Counted from the stretch's first letter, positions 17,586 through 25,658 are shown. The stretch is 64,000 nucleotides of DNA from Synechococcus sp. AG-670-B23 (GCA_003209165.1 QCSL01000004.1:18206-82205); one strand, 5' to 3'. Program-made: numbers and translations. The notes: generated from the sequence alone by a model not told the origin.

Positions 17586-17789
17586 TGCTGTTACCCAGCT
17601 TCAAGCGGTAACCGGACTCGAGATCGTGTCCCAGCAACAGATCGAAGACACGTGTCAAAGCTGGATTACTCACCCATACAACTCAGCAGTCCCAACTTTG
17701 GGGGCGGGTTTGCGATCCTGGAATGGCGGTTCTCCTGACTCAAATTTGCATAAGTAGGTTTAGAACTAGGTCATGAGGCAAATGTACAA

Positions 17790-17888
17790 ATGCTCGACCA
17801 ATTCACTCTCACGGCAACCACTTCCATAGCCATTATTGGCCTAATGGCACTGCTGTATGGCGGTGTGCGGTTCCTACAAACCCATTAA
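17790..17888 (+). CDS. 32-residue single-helix membrane peptide
   Basis: An ATG frame encoding MLDQFTLTATTSIAIIGLMA followed by LLYGGVRFLQTH: one clean transmembrane segment with short polar ends. It ends 5 bp before the next small membrane gene on the same strand, which suggests a two-gene unit. The preceding 200 bp (17586-17789) show no convincing gene. Confidence 0.4.
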   Translation: MLDQFTLTATTSIAIIGLMALLYGGVRFLQTH

Positions 17889-17893
17889 TCACA

Positions 17894-18073
17894 ATGAATA
17901 AGGTTTTACGCCCGCTTCGCCGGGCAGCTGTCTACGGATCTTTCAGCTACCTGGGCTTGGTCGTGATCAACAACAGCGGCCTCGACCTACCCAGCCTTTG
18001 GATTGCTTACCTACCAATGTTTGTCGGGGTTTACGTCCTTACGATATGGATCGATCAGAAATTCAGCTCATAA
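17894..18073 (+). CDS. Small membrane protein, island family A, copy 2
   Basis: A 59-residue protein: basic start MNKVLRPLRRAAVYG, a first helix FSYLGLVVINN, then LPSLWIAYLPMFVGVYVLTI and WIDQKFSS. Two hydrophobic segments and the ending VYVLTIWIDQKF resemble the product of 17059-17322 on the opposite strand (VYALTVWVEGKIF). The gene has a natural start and stop and no competing frame. Function is unknown; both copies are confined to the element. Confidence 0.6.
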   Translation: MNKVLRPLRRAAVYGSFSYLGLVVINNSGLDLPSLWIAYLPMFVGVYVLTIWIDQKFSS

Positions 18074-18132
18074 CGACCTCCGTTGATCGGGAGAAATTAG
18101 AAAAGTTGATTGCTGTCTGCTATTTTTTATCT

Positions 18133-18783
18133 TTAAAAAGAGATTGTGAGGTCATCAATAATTGGGCAATATCTATCAGCAACTACACGTGCTGTTGGGT
18201 CATAGTAAACATCCATCCACCCTTTTCTAGCCATGCCTCTTGCAATGTCACCTTTGCGATTAAATGTCCTATCTAAACAGTCAAGTTCGTATTCGAACCA
18301 GCGAGCTTGCGTACCCCCACTAGTTCCAGGCGTATAGCTAGGCGCGACATAACCAGAGCGATTACAGTTTGTCGATACTTGATATCCAAAACGCGTCGTC
18401 GTGCAATCTACGGATCCTGGGCTGCCAGGGTTTTAGTAGCCAGGTGTTCCTTGATATTCATTCGTACTTCTACCCCAGAACGACAAGTATCTTCCATACT
18501 TGCCTCTAACTTTCATTTTCCCGACGCTGCTTCGTCGATATGTATATCCATAGCTGACTTCAACATCGTCGGGCCCGAAGCTTTCTGCAGGAGACAGATT
18601 TGACCTCAGATTAATTCCCGGTGTCTCCCACATTGTCTTTGTCTGCGTGTTTGTCTTGTGTGATTTTGCACAACCTTCATAGTCTGCTGCTTTCAAGCAT
18701 TTCGCATGAATGTCATCTTCAACTGCCTGCGCCACAGGAAATTCCAGGCTGAAGAGGGCATAAAATAAGAGCAGGCGTTTCAT
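18133..18783 (-). pseudogene. Secreted protein gene interrupted by one in-frame TAA
   Basis: The ATG at 18783 starts a signal peptide (MKRLLLFYALFSLEFPVAQA), followed by DDIHAKCLKAADYEGCAKSH, a cysteine motif seen in small exported proteins of marine cyanobacteria. The frame hits TAA at 18433-18435 after STNEYQGTPGY. The same frame then continues for 100 codons without another stop and reads as real protein: PGSVDCTTTRFGYQVSTNCN, RWFEYELDCLDRTFNRKGDI, and MDVYYDPTARVVADRYCP. It ends at TAA 18133-18135. The whole is a single gene of 216 sense codons with one nonsense codon, either a recent inactivation or readthrough. The upstream part alone would give 116 residues. Confidence 0.75.
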
Positions 18784-18986
18784 TGGTATTTAATTGCTTT
18801 AATCATTTGGGTTCAACTATATGAAAAGCTCGAGACATCCAAGCCCCGAGCCAGATTTCACTACAGTTATGTCGCTGTAGCAGTGATGCGATGTCATTGA
18901 TCCATCGCTCGTGAAATCCCGACAGAAATTTCTGAACCCTTTATACGTATAGACACGGCCGCAAACCTCCCCCATACCCCGTCGCT

Positions 18987-19235
18987 CTAGGGCTCAGCAG
19001 AAGCTCCCCAGCAGGGCTCCACTTGTTGCCAGCCAACACGATGCAATTCCTTCCAGAGCTGCTCTGCAGCGTCTCTACGCAGGTGTAAACGGGTCTTGAG
19101 GAGTGGTGGCTCGCCAGGTATTGGCACACCAGTGTCGACAAAGACCTTCGGGTCCCTGACCCAGCTCTTCTCGTCCCGGTGGAACCGCTTGGTTTCTTTG
19201 GTCGCCGGATCTTGGATGAAGCCCTCTGACCCCAT
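18987..19235 (-). CDS. DUF1651 domain protein
   Basis: An 82-residue protein of the DUF1651 family, which is confined largely to marine Synechococcus and Prochlorococcus. Family landmarks are EGFIQDPATKETKRFHRDEK, DPKVFVDTGVPIPGEPPLLK and LWKELHRVGWQQVEPCWG. It is soluble, with no catalytic motif known. Copies are frequent in genomic islands. The region between it and the secreted-protein gene (18784-18986) contains no gene I can support. Confidence 0.85.
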   Translation of the reverse strand: MGSEGFIQDPATKETKRFHRDEKSWVRDPKVFVDTGVPIPGEPPLLKTRLHLRRDAAEQLWKELHRVGWQQVEPCWGASAEP

Positions 19236-19285
19236 AACTCAATACCAGTACATGTGTACCATCATAAGACCGCTAGACGGGTCTG

Positions 19286-19315
19286 CTCAAACTTTCAGTA
19301 GCACCTGCTCAAACC
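19286..19315. repeat. CTCAAACT repeat pair, 22 bp apart
   Basis: CTCAAACT at 19286-19293 and CTCAAACC at 19308-19315, starting 22 bp apart (two helical turns). It is related to the pairs at 15478-15496 and 19803-19821, and is a candidate arm-type site. Confidence 0.5.
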
Positions 19316-19369
19316 ACGCCTGAAAGCAACTGGTGCAACTGACTCTCAGGACTATGGAAACAAGTCCAA

Positions 19370-19402
19370 CCAAAAAGAAACCCCCGCCTTAGGCAGGGGC
19401 TT
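19370..19402 (-). terminator. Rho-independent terminator of the DUF4278 gene
   Basis: On the minus strand CCCCTGCCT and GGCGGGGG form a GC-rich stem with a 2-4 nt loop, followed by TTTCTTTTT. It lies about 20 bp after the stop codon of the gene at 19423-19590. Confidence 0.8.
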
Positions 19403-19422
19403 GAGATCTGATTCAGCCCTGA

Positions 19423-19590
19423 TCACTTGGCGTAGGAAACACCGCGGTAGGTCAGGCTTGGAGGAGCGTTGTGAGCGGCTTCTTCGCGGCAGGTGTTGTA
19501 GTGCTCGCGGCGGTAGGTCAGCTCGACACAAGCTTTGGGCGAGGCTGCTTGAGCTTCGTAGGAGTGACCTCTATAGAGAAGAGCAGTCAT
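19423..19590 (-). CDS. DUF4278 domain small protein
   Basis: A 55-residue protein starting MTALLYRGHSYEAQAASPKA and ending SLTYRGVSYAK. The repeated (L)xYRGxxY element at both ends and the internal YRREHYNT are the hallmark of DUF4278, a family abundant in picocyanobacteria. It is soluble; function is unknown. A strong terminator follows. It is the last gene before the right end of the element. Confidence 0.85.
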   Translation of the reverse strand: MTALLYRGHSYEAQAASPKACVELTYRREHYNTCREEAAHNAPPSLTYRGVSYAK

Positions 19591-19802
19591 GGTTAGTTCC
19601 TCAGAAATCCAGGTCCCCGTTCCTTGGCCTAGTGATCTGCGCCCCTGAGTTGAGGGGTGAACTTCATGTAGCGGTTGCTACAGAAAAATTATACGCCCGA
19701 CCTTATCCCCTGACAACGGATAACAACCTCGCTTGTGCTGCCGCGCAGGTTTGACGCGATCTGTCCTTGTTGAGCCAAGTGCCAGATAGGAAGAGGCATT
19801 TA

Positions 19803-19821
19803 CTCAAACTCAACTCAAACT
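19803..19821. repeat. Paired CTCAAACT repeats near attR (candidate integrase arm-type sites)
   Basis: Two exact copies of CTCAAACT at 19803-19810 and 19814-19821, 11 bp apart, the same word and spacing as at 15478-15496 near attL. They lie 43 bp inside the right att repeat. Confidence 0.6.
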
Positions 19822-19863
19822 CGTAATACAGGGTCAAAAAGCAGTGCAGCACTCAAAGCCTGG

Positions 19864-19885
19864 ACTACTCCAGAAAAGTCTGATT
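19864..19885 (+). repeat. attR: 22-bp direct repeat of the rpsD 3' end
   Basis: A perfect copy of 15415-15436, with no rpsD coding sequence upstream of it. It marks the right end of the element. The DNA to its right is the original downstream region of rpsD. Confidence 0.88.
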
Positions 19886-19929
19886 CCAGACAGATCCCTG
19901 GTTGCAGTCCTTGGCCTGCTTCACCGTTA

Positions 19930-19958
19930 TCCCTCGCCTGCTAGGCGGGGGATTTTTT
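19930..19958 (+). terminator. Displaced rho-independent terminator of rpsD
   Basis: The stem CCTCGCC / GGCGGGG has a short TGCTA loop and is followed by GATTTTTT. It sits 45 bp beyond attR, the distance expected for an rpsD terminator before the element inserted. Confidence 0.75.
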
Positions 19959-20262
19959 GACTTAAAGGCCGATATGCCTGAGTTCAAAGGAGATTGTACG
20001 GAGGAAAACAAGAGATCTGTCAATCGAAAAATACGCCATCAACACCGAAAAATTCCAATCAAAGACTCAACAACACTCAATGCTTTGAAAAAGATCACAA
20101 TGTATGGATAGGTCATTGCTGCCAATACTTGATCCAACGCCAAATCCACCAACTGCAGCAAGCCCGTACTAAGGGCATATATAGCCATCCAGACAGAACA
20201 GGCTCTGCGCATGCTCGTCGCTCTGAATCGCGGCCTTATGCCGACCGACGTTAATCAGGAAC

Positions 20263-20412
20263 TTAAACAATAAAAAACATCGAAAACAAAGTGAGGCGCA
20301 AGACCCCTTTGTTCGATTCAAATTCGATGTACTCGATGGCGACGTAGGCCACAACCGCCATTGCGAGAAGAACCCGAAGCAAGACAAAAGTAGCCCTTAG
20401 AATCTTCTTCAC
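20263..20412 (-). CDS. Small single-helix membrane protein (49 residues)
   Basis: A GTG-initiated frame: KKILRATFVLLRVLLAMAVV, AYVAIEYIEFESNKG, then LRLTLFSMFFIV. A basic N-terminus, one long hydrophobic helix, an acidic centre and a hydrophobic C-terminus give membrane-protein character, better than the longer overlapping cysteine-rich frame. The function is unknown and there is no strong ribosome binding site. The flanking 19959-20262 has only short frames I cannot support. Confidence 0.4.
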   Translation of the reverse strand: MKKILRATFVLLRVLLAMAVVAYVAIEYIEFESNKGVLRLTLFSMFFIV

Positions 20413-20781
20413 TCTGAGATCTGGGATCCGACTCCAGCGTCATCTAATGAAGGTATAATGAACATAAATATCACCGACAAAGACGAGACAGCAAAACAGC
20501 ACCTATTTTTTCCATATCGGGAGGTGACCAACCTCACAACAAATGGAGGGACTTAATCCGGTGCAACTTGGCTCATAAAGAAATTACATAGAGATTCTCG
20601 ATACTTCGCATGCCATAAAGCTTGAGGCCGTCCACACCCATTGCCCATAGTTAGTAACAGGAGCCTGCGATTGTCACAACAAGGGATCGCAACTCACACT
20701 TCTAAACAAATCATCTGAAAAAGGTTGGATTCAGGCAAGGGGTTTTAGTCGCACCGTTTAACAACACAGTCTTCTCCGCCT
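20413..20781. other. Non-coding stretch upstream of the second DUF4079 gene
   Basis: About 370 bp of AT-rich DNA. The only frame of note encodes 32 residues (ATG 20458 to TAA 20556) with no recognisable features. It probably contains the promoter of the gene at 20782. I see no RNA gene or strong hairpin. Confidence 0.4.
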
Positions 20782-21447
20782 GTGGCCAGGCGGATCAGGC
20801 AGGCTGGGATCAGTGAGCCCATTGCTTTGTCTGATCAGGTCCTCAGTCTCCATGCCTGGATGGGTCTGGTTCATCCCGTGCTGATCATCCTGTTTGTCTA
20901 CCCAGTGGTGGGCGCCACGATCCGGCTGGGAATCCTGGCGCGAGAACGCCGATTGAAGATCAACCCGATCGCCGACACGGTGCCGGTGGAGCACGCGCAG
21001 CATGGGGCCTGGGTTACCGCAGGGGTGCTGGTGGCGGTGCTGATGGGCCTCAGCCACAGCCTCTGGAGCAGCCATCCCTTGGGTTTGCTGCTCACGGGCA
21101 GCGCCGTGCTGTTCAGCTTTGGACGCCTGCTGGCGACCCGGATGGTCTGGCAGCGCTTTCTCTGGGCTGTCGCCAGTGCAGGCGGCTTGCTTTTGCTGGG
21201 GCTGCAACCCGCCGTGGAGCGGTTCAGCGATGTTCCCTGGAGCCCCCTGTTCTGGCAATCGCATTTCTGGATGGGCATGTTGCTCACCGCCCTGTTGCTG
21301 AGCTCCACGGCGCTGCAGCCCTTAATTGGACATTCCGTTGGTACCAGGCGCATTCACATCGGCAGCAATCTGCTGGTGGCCTTGCTGCTGGCCATGCAAG
21401 CGATCTCTGGCACCAGAAACCTTCTGTTGGGCTGGTGCCTGACCTAA
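20782..21447 (+). CDS. DUF4079 family membrane protein, second copy
   Basis: A 221-residue integral membrane protein paralogous to the one at 8930-9616. Matching blocks are LHAWMGLVHPVLIILFVYPV, PWSPLFWQSHFWMGMLLTAL and HIGSNLLVALLLAMQAISGT, followed by RNLLLGWCL. It has five or six helices with conserved histidines and tryptophans in the membrane. The GTG at 20782 is the assumed start. It is convergent with the Erv-like gene, 40 bp apart. Function is unknown. Confidence 0.85.
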   Translation: MARRIRQAGISEPIALSDQVLSLHAWMGLVHPVLIILFVYPVVGATIRLGILARERRLKINPIADTVPVEHAQHGAWVTAGVLVAVLMGLSHSLWSSHPLGLLLTGSAVLFSFGRLLATRMVWQRFLWAVASAGGLLLLGLQPAVERFSDVPWSPLFWQSHFWMGMLLTALLLSSTALQPLIGHSVGTRRIHIGSNLLVALLLAMQAISGTRNLLLGWCLT

Positions 21448-21487
21448 GCCGTCGGCGCGAGCCAGAAAAAGCCCCCACTGCACGGCA

Positions 21488-23776
21488 TCAGTCCTCGGTG
21501 AACTGACCGCTGCGGGCCAGGACCTCTTCAGCAGGACTGAAATGGGGCGGCTCTAGCTCCAGATCAGGGTTGTAGTGGTAATTCTCATGGAGGAAGCGGG
21601 ACTGAAGCACTGCATCCTCAACTGCACCGATAGCTCCAACCGCTCTGGTGCGAATGACCTCCTGCTGCTCAAGGTCATCGGCATGCAGCGACAACTGCAG
21701 TTCATCGCGCAGCACCGAAAGATGAGCTGCACTTTTCACCACGCCATATATTCGCTGGACGCGATCCCGCTGAATCAGATCAATGCCAAGAGTGTGGGCA
21801 CGCTCCAGCTCAGAATCCAGGCTTGGCCAGTAGCGGGAGGTGTAGTAAGCCCCAGAATCCTGGTGATACCAATCCTCACTGCGCGCGATCGACGAAGACA
21901 CGGTGTTGTGAAGTTTCCAGAGGAATAGACGCAGAGAGTTCCCATCAATCAACTGGTCGAGTTTGTCCTGCAAGGACACTTCAAGGTTTCTGCTCGCCTG
22001 ATCGGATCCCAGGAGCAAATACTCGATGGGATACATCGAAACCTCGCGGTTGCGCACCACATAGCGGTTGAGGTGGAAACGGCAGTACGGGCAGGGGTAC
22101 ATCGTGGCCAGAGCAGAGAAGAAGGTCTTGAACACCTCAACCGAAGCCTGTTGCTGCTTGGCAGGCTGTGCAGCGATAAGTTCCGCACTGGTGTGCATGA
22201 AACGCCAAGTAGCAGGACCGATGTAGTACGGGAAGCTCACCCGCATCTCGCTGGCTTCAACGTCATGACGCCCGACATGCAGATCGAGAAAAGCGACGTA
22301 CTGACACAAAAAACCGGACTCACGGCCAAACTCCTCCCGCTCCCGTCGTTTCTGAACACCATTTAGGTAGTGACGTGTGAGTTCCCAGGCCCGCTTCAGT
22401 TCTTTCTTGACAATCAACGGACGGGAATGGAATGCCTCTTCAGTCGCGTGGCCGTAAAGATCAAATTCGCCGGAAGAATGACGTTCTGAGAACCAATTGT
22501 TGAGGACTTCATCATCGGCATCGTCCCAAGCGGAGATGTCCTTCTTACTAAAGACTGAGCTAGCGCGCAGCAGCAGCGGCATGAACTCTTCGTACCAGTA
22601 TGACGTCGGCATTATTGAACCGGCGTAGCGCTGGTCGTCGGCGTCGACGATCACCCGCTGCCAGGTGTCGTGGTAAGGGCGGGACGTTACCGGTTTGTCG
22701 TGGTCTAGTGCTGCGGTGACTTCCTGATGATCATCAAGCTGACGCAAGCGGTTCAGCTCATGGCTCTGCAGATCCTCATGGGTGACCTGATCGGGATTGT
22801 GACCATGCAGTGCCGCCGTTAAGAGCACCTCGAGTACCACAGCCACAATCTGATGGTGGTGGTCCAGTTCCTGCAATTCCTCCTCAAGCCTGCCCTCCGC
22901 CTCAAGCATCGCCTCGGTGTGAGGAATGGAATCCCAGTTCGCCATGCGGTCCCGTAAGGCAACCTCCGCCTTGTTCACCGACGTCCGCAAGCTTTCGAAC
23001 GGCTCTTCTGCACCCTCCTCCACAATGCCGAGTGCAAGGAAGAGGTCAATGGCCGCATTCACGAAGCGAACGAAATCAGAAATCGTGTACGGAAGGTCGT
23101 AAGCCCGTAGATGGGTTTCGGAATTGGCGGAATAACTCTCACGGAAACTGCGATATGCCGCCCCCTGAATCAGGCGAAACCAACCGATCTGCATCTGTAG
23201 CGGAGAGGTTCCCTGCAGATTGTTGGACTGGCGCTTGGCAGTGCCGTTTCCGTGGGACCCCGCATCCTTCGCTGCAGCATGAGGGTCCACCGACCGATGA
23301 GCTCCGACATAGGCCCTTGGATGGGACTCGAATTGCTCCGGCAGGTAGTCGAGCAAGTGTTGAAGATCGATATGTTCCGAACCATCGCGCGCGATTTCGA
23401 TTGCGATTGCATCCGCTGTCTGGCTAGAAACCTCGAATAGCTGGATCAGTCTCTTAAGTGCATTCAGATCAACCAAACCGTCGCCGTCCTGATCCAGAAG
23501 GGCAAAAGCCTCCCTTGCTTTAAGCGCAACATCGCCAAGCTGCAAGGCCAGCAGCAAGCGCCAATCCCGCAGGCTGATCGCACCTTCTCGCAGACGATGG
23601 GCGTCGATCGCGCCCTTCAGATCCTGGAGTGTGAGTTCAGCACCACTAACGCGCGCACGGTCAACCATTTGAGCCGCTGTGATCTCACTGGGCTTCAGAC
23701 CATCGAACAAACTGTCAAATTTATTAGGGGTGAAGCCTGCCACGCAACGCACGCAACTCAATTTGAAGGTAACCAC
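21488..23776 (-). CDS. Large EF-hand protein with Erv/ALR-type sulfhydryl oxidase domain
   Basis: A 762-residue protein with an unusual architecture. The N-terminus has a CxxC (C8, C11) and helical EF-hand-like units; one loop, DQDGDGLVD at residues 95-103, is a near-canonical calcium-binding loop lacking the final glutamate. The middle (about 190-520) is helical and histidine/acid-rich with no recognised domain. Residues about 530-640 look like an Erv/ALR FAD-dependent sulfhydryl oxidase: YIGPATWRFMHTSAELIAAQ, then YPCPYCRFHLNRYVVRN with the redox pair C562/C565, and LFLWKLHNTV, the HNxVN-like FAD motif. Such enzymes make disulfides with O2 as acceptor. No signal peptide or membrane helix is evident. 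Oxidase function is inferred from the motifs. Confidence 0.75.
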   Translation of the reverse strand: MVTFKLSCVRCVAGFTPNKFDSLFDGLKPSEITAAQMVDRARVSGAELTLQDLKGAIDAHRLREGAISLRDWRLLLALQLGDVALKAREAFALLDQDGDGLVDLNALKRLIQLFEVSSQTADAIAIEIARDGSEHIDLQHLLDYLPEQFESHPRAYVGAHRSVDPHAAAKDAGSHGNGTAKRQSNNLQGTSPLQMQIGWFRLIQGAAYRSFRESYSANSETHLRAYDLPYTISDFVRFVNAAIDLFLALGIVEEGAEEPFESLRTSVNKAEVALRDRMANWDSIPHTEAMLEAEGRLEEELQELDHHHQIVAVVLEVLLTAALHGHNPDQVTHEDLQSHELNRLRQLDDHQEVTAALDHDKPVTSRPYHDTWQRVIVDADDQRYAGSIMPTSYWYEEFMPLLLRASSVFSKKDISAWDDADDEVLNNWFSERHSSGEFDLYGHATEEAFHSRPLIVKKELKRAWELTRHYLNGVQKRREREEFGRESGFLCQYVAFLDLHVGRHDVEASEMRVSFPYYIGPATWRFMHTSAELIAAQPAKQQQASVEVFKTFFSALATMYPCPYCRFHLNRYVVRNREVSMYPIEYLLLGSDQASRNLEVSLQDKLDQLIDGNSLRLFLWKLHNTVSSSIARSEDWYHQDSGAYYTSRYWPSLDSELERAHTLGIDLIQRDRVQRIYGVVKSAAHLSVLRDELQLSLHADDLEQQEVIRTRAVGAIGAVEDAVLQSRFLHENYHYNPDLELEPPHFSPAEEVLARSGQFTED

Positions 23777-24088
23777 ATCAGACCCAATCGGCTTCTGAAT
23801 GTGTCAAACCACCCAGCTTGATGCCATCGGTCATTCGCACATCCCAGCACAAAAGACTGGAGGCCATGGCACGGTCAATCCCATCGAGTAGTCGAGAATC
23901 AAACGCCTTGGTTACCGGCAGAGAAAGGCGGCATTGCACGGCTCAGGCTCACCGATATGTGGCGTAATCGATTCTTGAACCATCAGCACCTGATTGCGAA
24001 CTTCAACATTTGATCCCGTTCCACTGCTGCATCTTCTTGCTAGGCCTATGGCTGTCGGTCAGGACCGCCGCAGTACATACACGAGGGG
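23777..24088. other. Intergenic region between the Erv-like gene and the ZIP transporter
   Basis: 312 bp lie between divergently transcribed genes, so both promoters should be here. I find no convincing open frame, tRNA or clear palindromic metal-regulator site. Confidence 0.4.
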
Positions 24089-24898
24089 TTGGCCTTGTTT
24101 TCTGTTGATATCACCTCGAGTGCTGGAGGCACAGTTTTCGATGCGATGTTCTGGTCCTTCGTGGCCATGGTTCCGGTCGTGATCTCATCGTGGTTGGGGA
24201 TAACTCTCATGCCGAGCCGGAGGGTGAGTGCATTTTTTCTGGCGTTGAGCGCGGGGATGCTGATTGCGCTGCTCTCGTATGACCTTGTCCAGGAGGCCTA
24301 CCGACTCGCTGGGAATGGGGTCATGGTTTTCGGATTCATGGCCGGACTGTTTACTTACATCGGGGCAAATCAGATCGTTGCGAGAGTCATAGGGATAGGG
24401 CGGCGGTGCTCAGCCGACTGCGGCGGACTCGGCAATCTCACGCATCTTCAGCAGAAGGAGCGAAGCACCGCCATGGCATTGGTCGTCGGTTGCGCTCTGG
24501 ATGGGATTCCTGAATCGATGAGTATCGGCATTTCTTTTCTGGAGAATCCGCTGGTTAGCGCCTCCGTGATCCTGGCTGTTGCGGTGGCCAACATCCCTGA
24601 AGGCCTCGCCAGCGGTGCAGGACTGAAACGCAGTGGAGTTTCACGACTGAAAATCCTTTCGGTATGGGTTTCTGTGGTGGTTGTGTGTGTGTTGTCTTCA
24701 GGGCTTGCTTTTGTGGTTTTGAACGATGCACCGAACGCCATAAAGGCGTTCATCACAGCCTTTGCAGGCGGTGGAGTGATGGCCATGACCTTTCAGGCCG
24801 TCATCCCAGAGGCTTATGAGGAGATTCGGGATTGGCTGAGCGTGGTTGGCGGAAGTGGTTTTGCGATCGCGTTCTCCGTCTCTCATTTGTTCCATTAG
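24089..24898 (+). CDS. ZIP-family metal transporter homologue
   Basis: A 269-residue membrane protein with about eight helices. Two ZIP signature helices are recognisable: GCALDGIPESMSIGISFLE and AVANIPEGLASGAGLKRSG, corresponding to the HN(F/I)PEG helices 4 and 5 of ZupT-type transporters. In both, the conserved metal-binding histidine is replaced (aspartate in the first, alanine in the second). Metal selectivity, or transport itself, may therefore differ from classical zinc/iron ZIPs. A short cysteine-containing loop (RRCSADCGG) lies between helices 3 and 4. The start is TTG 24089. Confidence 0.8.
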   Translation: MALFSVDITSSAGGTVFDAMFWSFVAMVPVVISSWLGITLMPSRRVSAFFLALSAGMLIALLSYDLVQEAYRLAGNGVMVFGFMAGLFTYIGANQIVARVIGIGRRCSADCGGLGNLTHLQQKERSTAMALVVGCALDGIPESMSIGISFLENPLVSASVILAVAVANIPEGLASGAGLKRSGVSRLKILSVWVSVVVVCVLSSGLAFVVLNDAPNAIKAFITAFAGGGVMAMTFQAVIPEAYEEIRDWLSVVGGSGFAIAFSVSHLFH

Positions 24899-25025
24899 GC
24901 ATCCCCTCGCCTGATGACTCTTTCGGATCGGGGCCTCTAAAGGCACAGAAGCCAATCCAATGGCGACTAGCAGCCTGGACCAAGGCACCAATGGGAACAA
25001 CTCATTCGATACCCCTGCTTGTGCG

Positions 25026-25658
25026 CTACGCCTGCTGTTGTCCCAGGACGGTTCGCAGCCAGGGGAGGCTGAGGCCGATCACGTTGGAATAACAGCCATC
25101 CAAGCCATCGATACAGAGACCGCCGCGTCCTTCGAGAGCAAAACCACCGGCACATTGCAGTGGTTCTCCACTCGCCACATAGGCCTCAATCTCGGCCTGG
25201 CTGAGCGGGGCAAAGCGCACCACCGTCTCCACGCAAGCCAACACTTGAGATTCTCCGCGACGGATCAGGCAATGGCCCGTCAGCAGAGATCCACGGCGAC
25301 CAGCCATCCGCTGCCAACGCTCTATCGCTGCTGCAGGACCAGAGGGCTTGCCGAACACCTGCCCCTCAAAACTGAGCACGGAATCACAGCCCAGCACGGC
25401 TGTGATCTCGGCATCGCCCGCAGGATCAAGCAACTGAGCAACAGCAGTGGCCTTGGCCTGAGCCAGCAATTTCACCAGTTCTACTGGATCTGCATTGTGG
25501 ATCTGGTCCTCATCCACACCGCTGACGCGCACCCGATGAGGAACTCTCGCTTGCTCCAGCAAGCGGCGACGCGCCGGCGAGGCGGAAGCAAGCAAGAGCA
25601 CGGGAACACACCGCAGAACAACGCTCCGTAGGCTGCCAGGAACGGGAAGCTTCGCCAT
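25026..25658 (-). CDS. maf: Maf family nucleoside triphosphate pyrophosphatase
   Basis: A 210-residue cytoplasmic house-cleaning enzyme that hydrolyses modified or canonical NTPs. The Maf signature [19 protein letters not shown] sits near the N-terminus, followed by [18 protein letters not shown] with the catalytic aspartate, [12 protein letters not shown], and the C-terminal [20 protein letters not shown]. The first 15 residues precede the conserved start and may not be translated. Divergent from the next small gene. Confidence 0.95.
   Translation of the reverse strand: MAKLPVPGSLRSVVLRCVPVLLLASASPARRRLLEQARVPHRVRVSGVDEDQIHNADPVELVKLLAQAKATAVAQLLDPAGDAEITAVLGCDSVLSFEGQVFGKPSGPAAAIERWQRMAGRRGSLLTGHCLIRRGESQVLACVETVVRFAPLSQAEIEAYVASGEPLQCAGGFALEGRGGLCIDGLDGCYSNVIGLSLPWLRTVLGQQQA

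Larger units (their letters stand above)
15415..19885. mobile_element. 4.4-kb integrative element inserted at the 3' end of rpsD
   Basis: The element is bounded by a perfect 22-bp direct repeat. It contains a tyrosine recombinase next to the left end, paired CTCAAACT repeats near both ends, and small genes not expected in a core genome: two related membrane proteins, a secreted protein, DUF1651 and DUF4278. It has lower GC than its surroundings. The rho-independent terminator expected after rpsD sits just outside the right repeat, at 19930-19958. No phage structural, replication or conjugation genes are present. The integrase N-terminal region is frameshifted, so the element may be immobile or dependent on another element. 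Confidence 0.85.

Noticed and set aside
17566..17757. 63-codon plus-strand frame and a possible degenerate tRNA in the element
   Set aside because: No cloverleaf can be drawn and the peptide has no recognisable pattern; it overlaps the start of a better minus-strand gene.
19401..19754. 117-codon plus-strand frame near the right end of the element
   Set aside because: It is antisense to the DUF4278 gene and its terminator.
20169..20387. 72-codon minus-strand frame downstream of the element
   Set aside because: Cysteine/phenylalanine-rich product with no features; the overlapping 49-codon frame at 20263-20412 reads better as a membrane protein.
22810..23427. 205-codon plus-strand frame inside the Erv-like gene
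   Set aside because: Proline/serine/arginine-rich shadow of the minus-strand gene; no domain.
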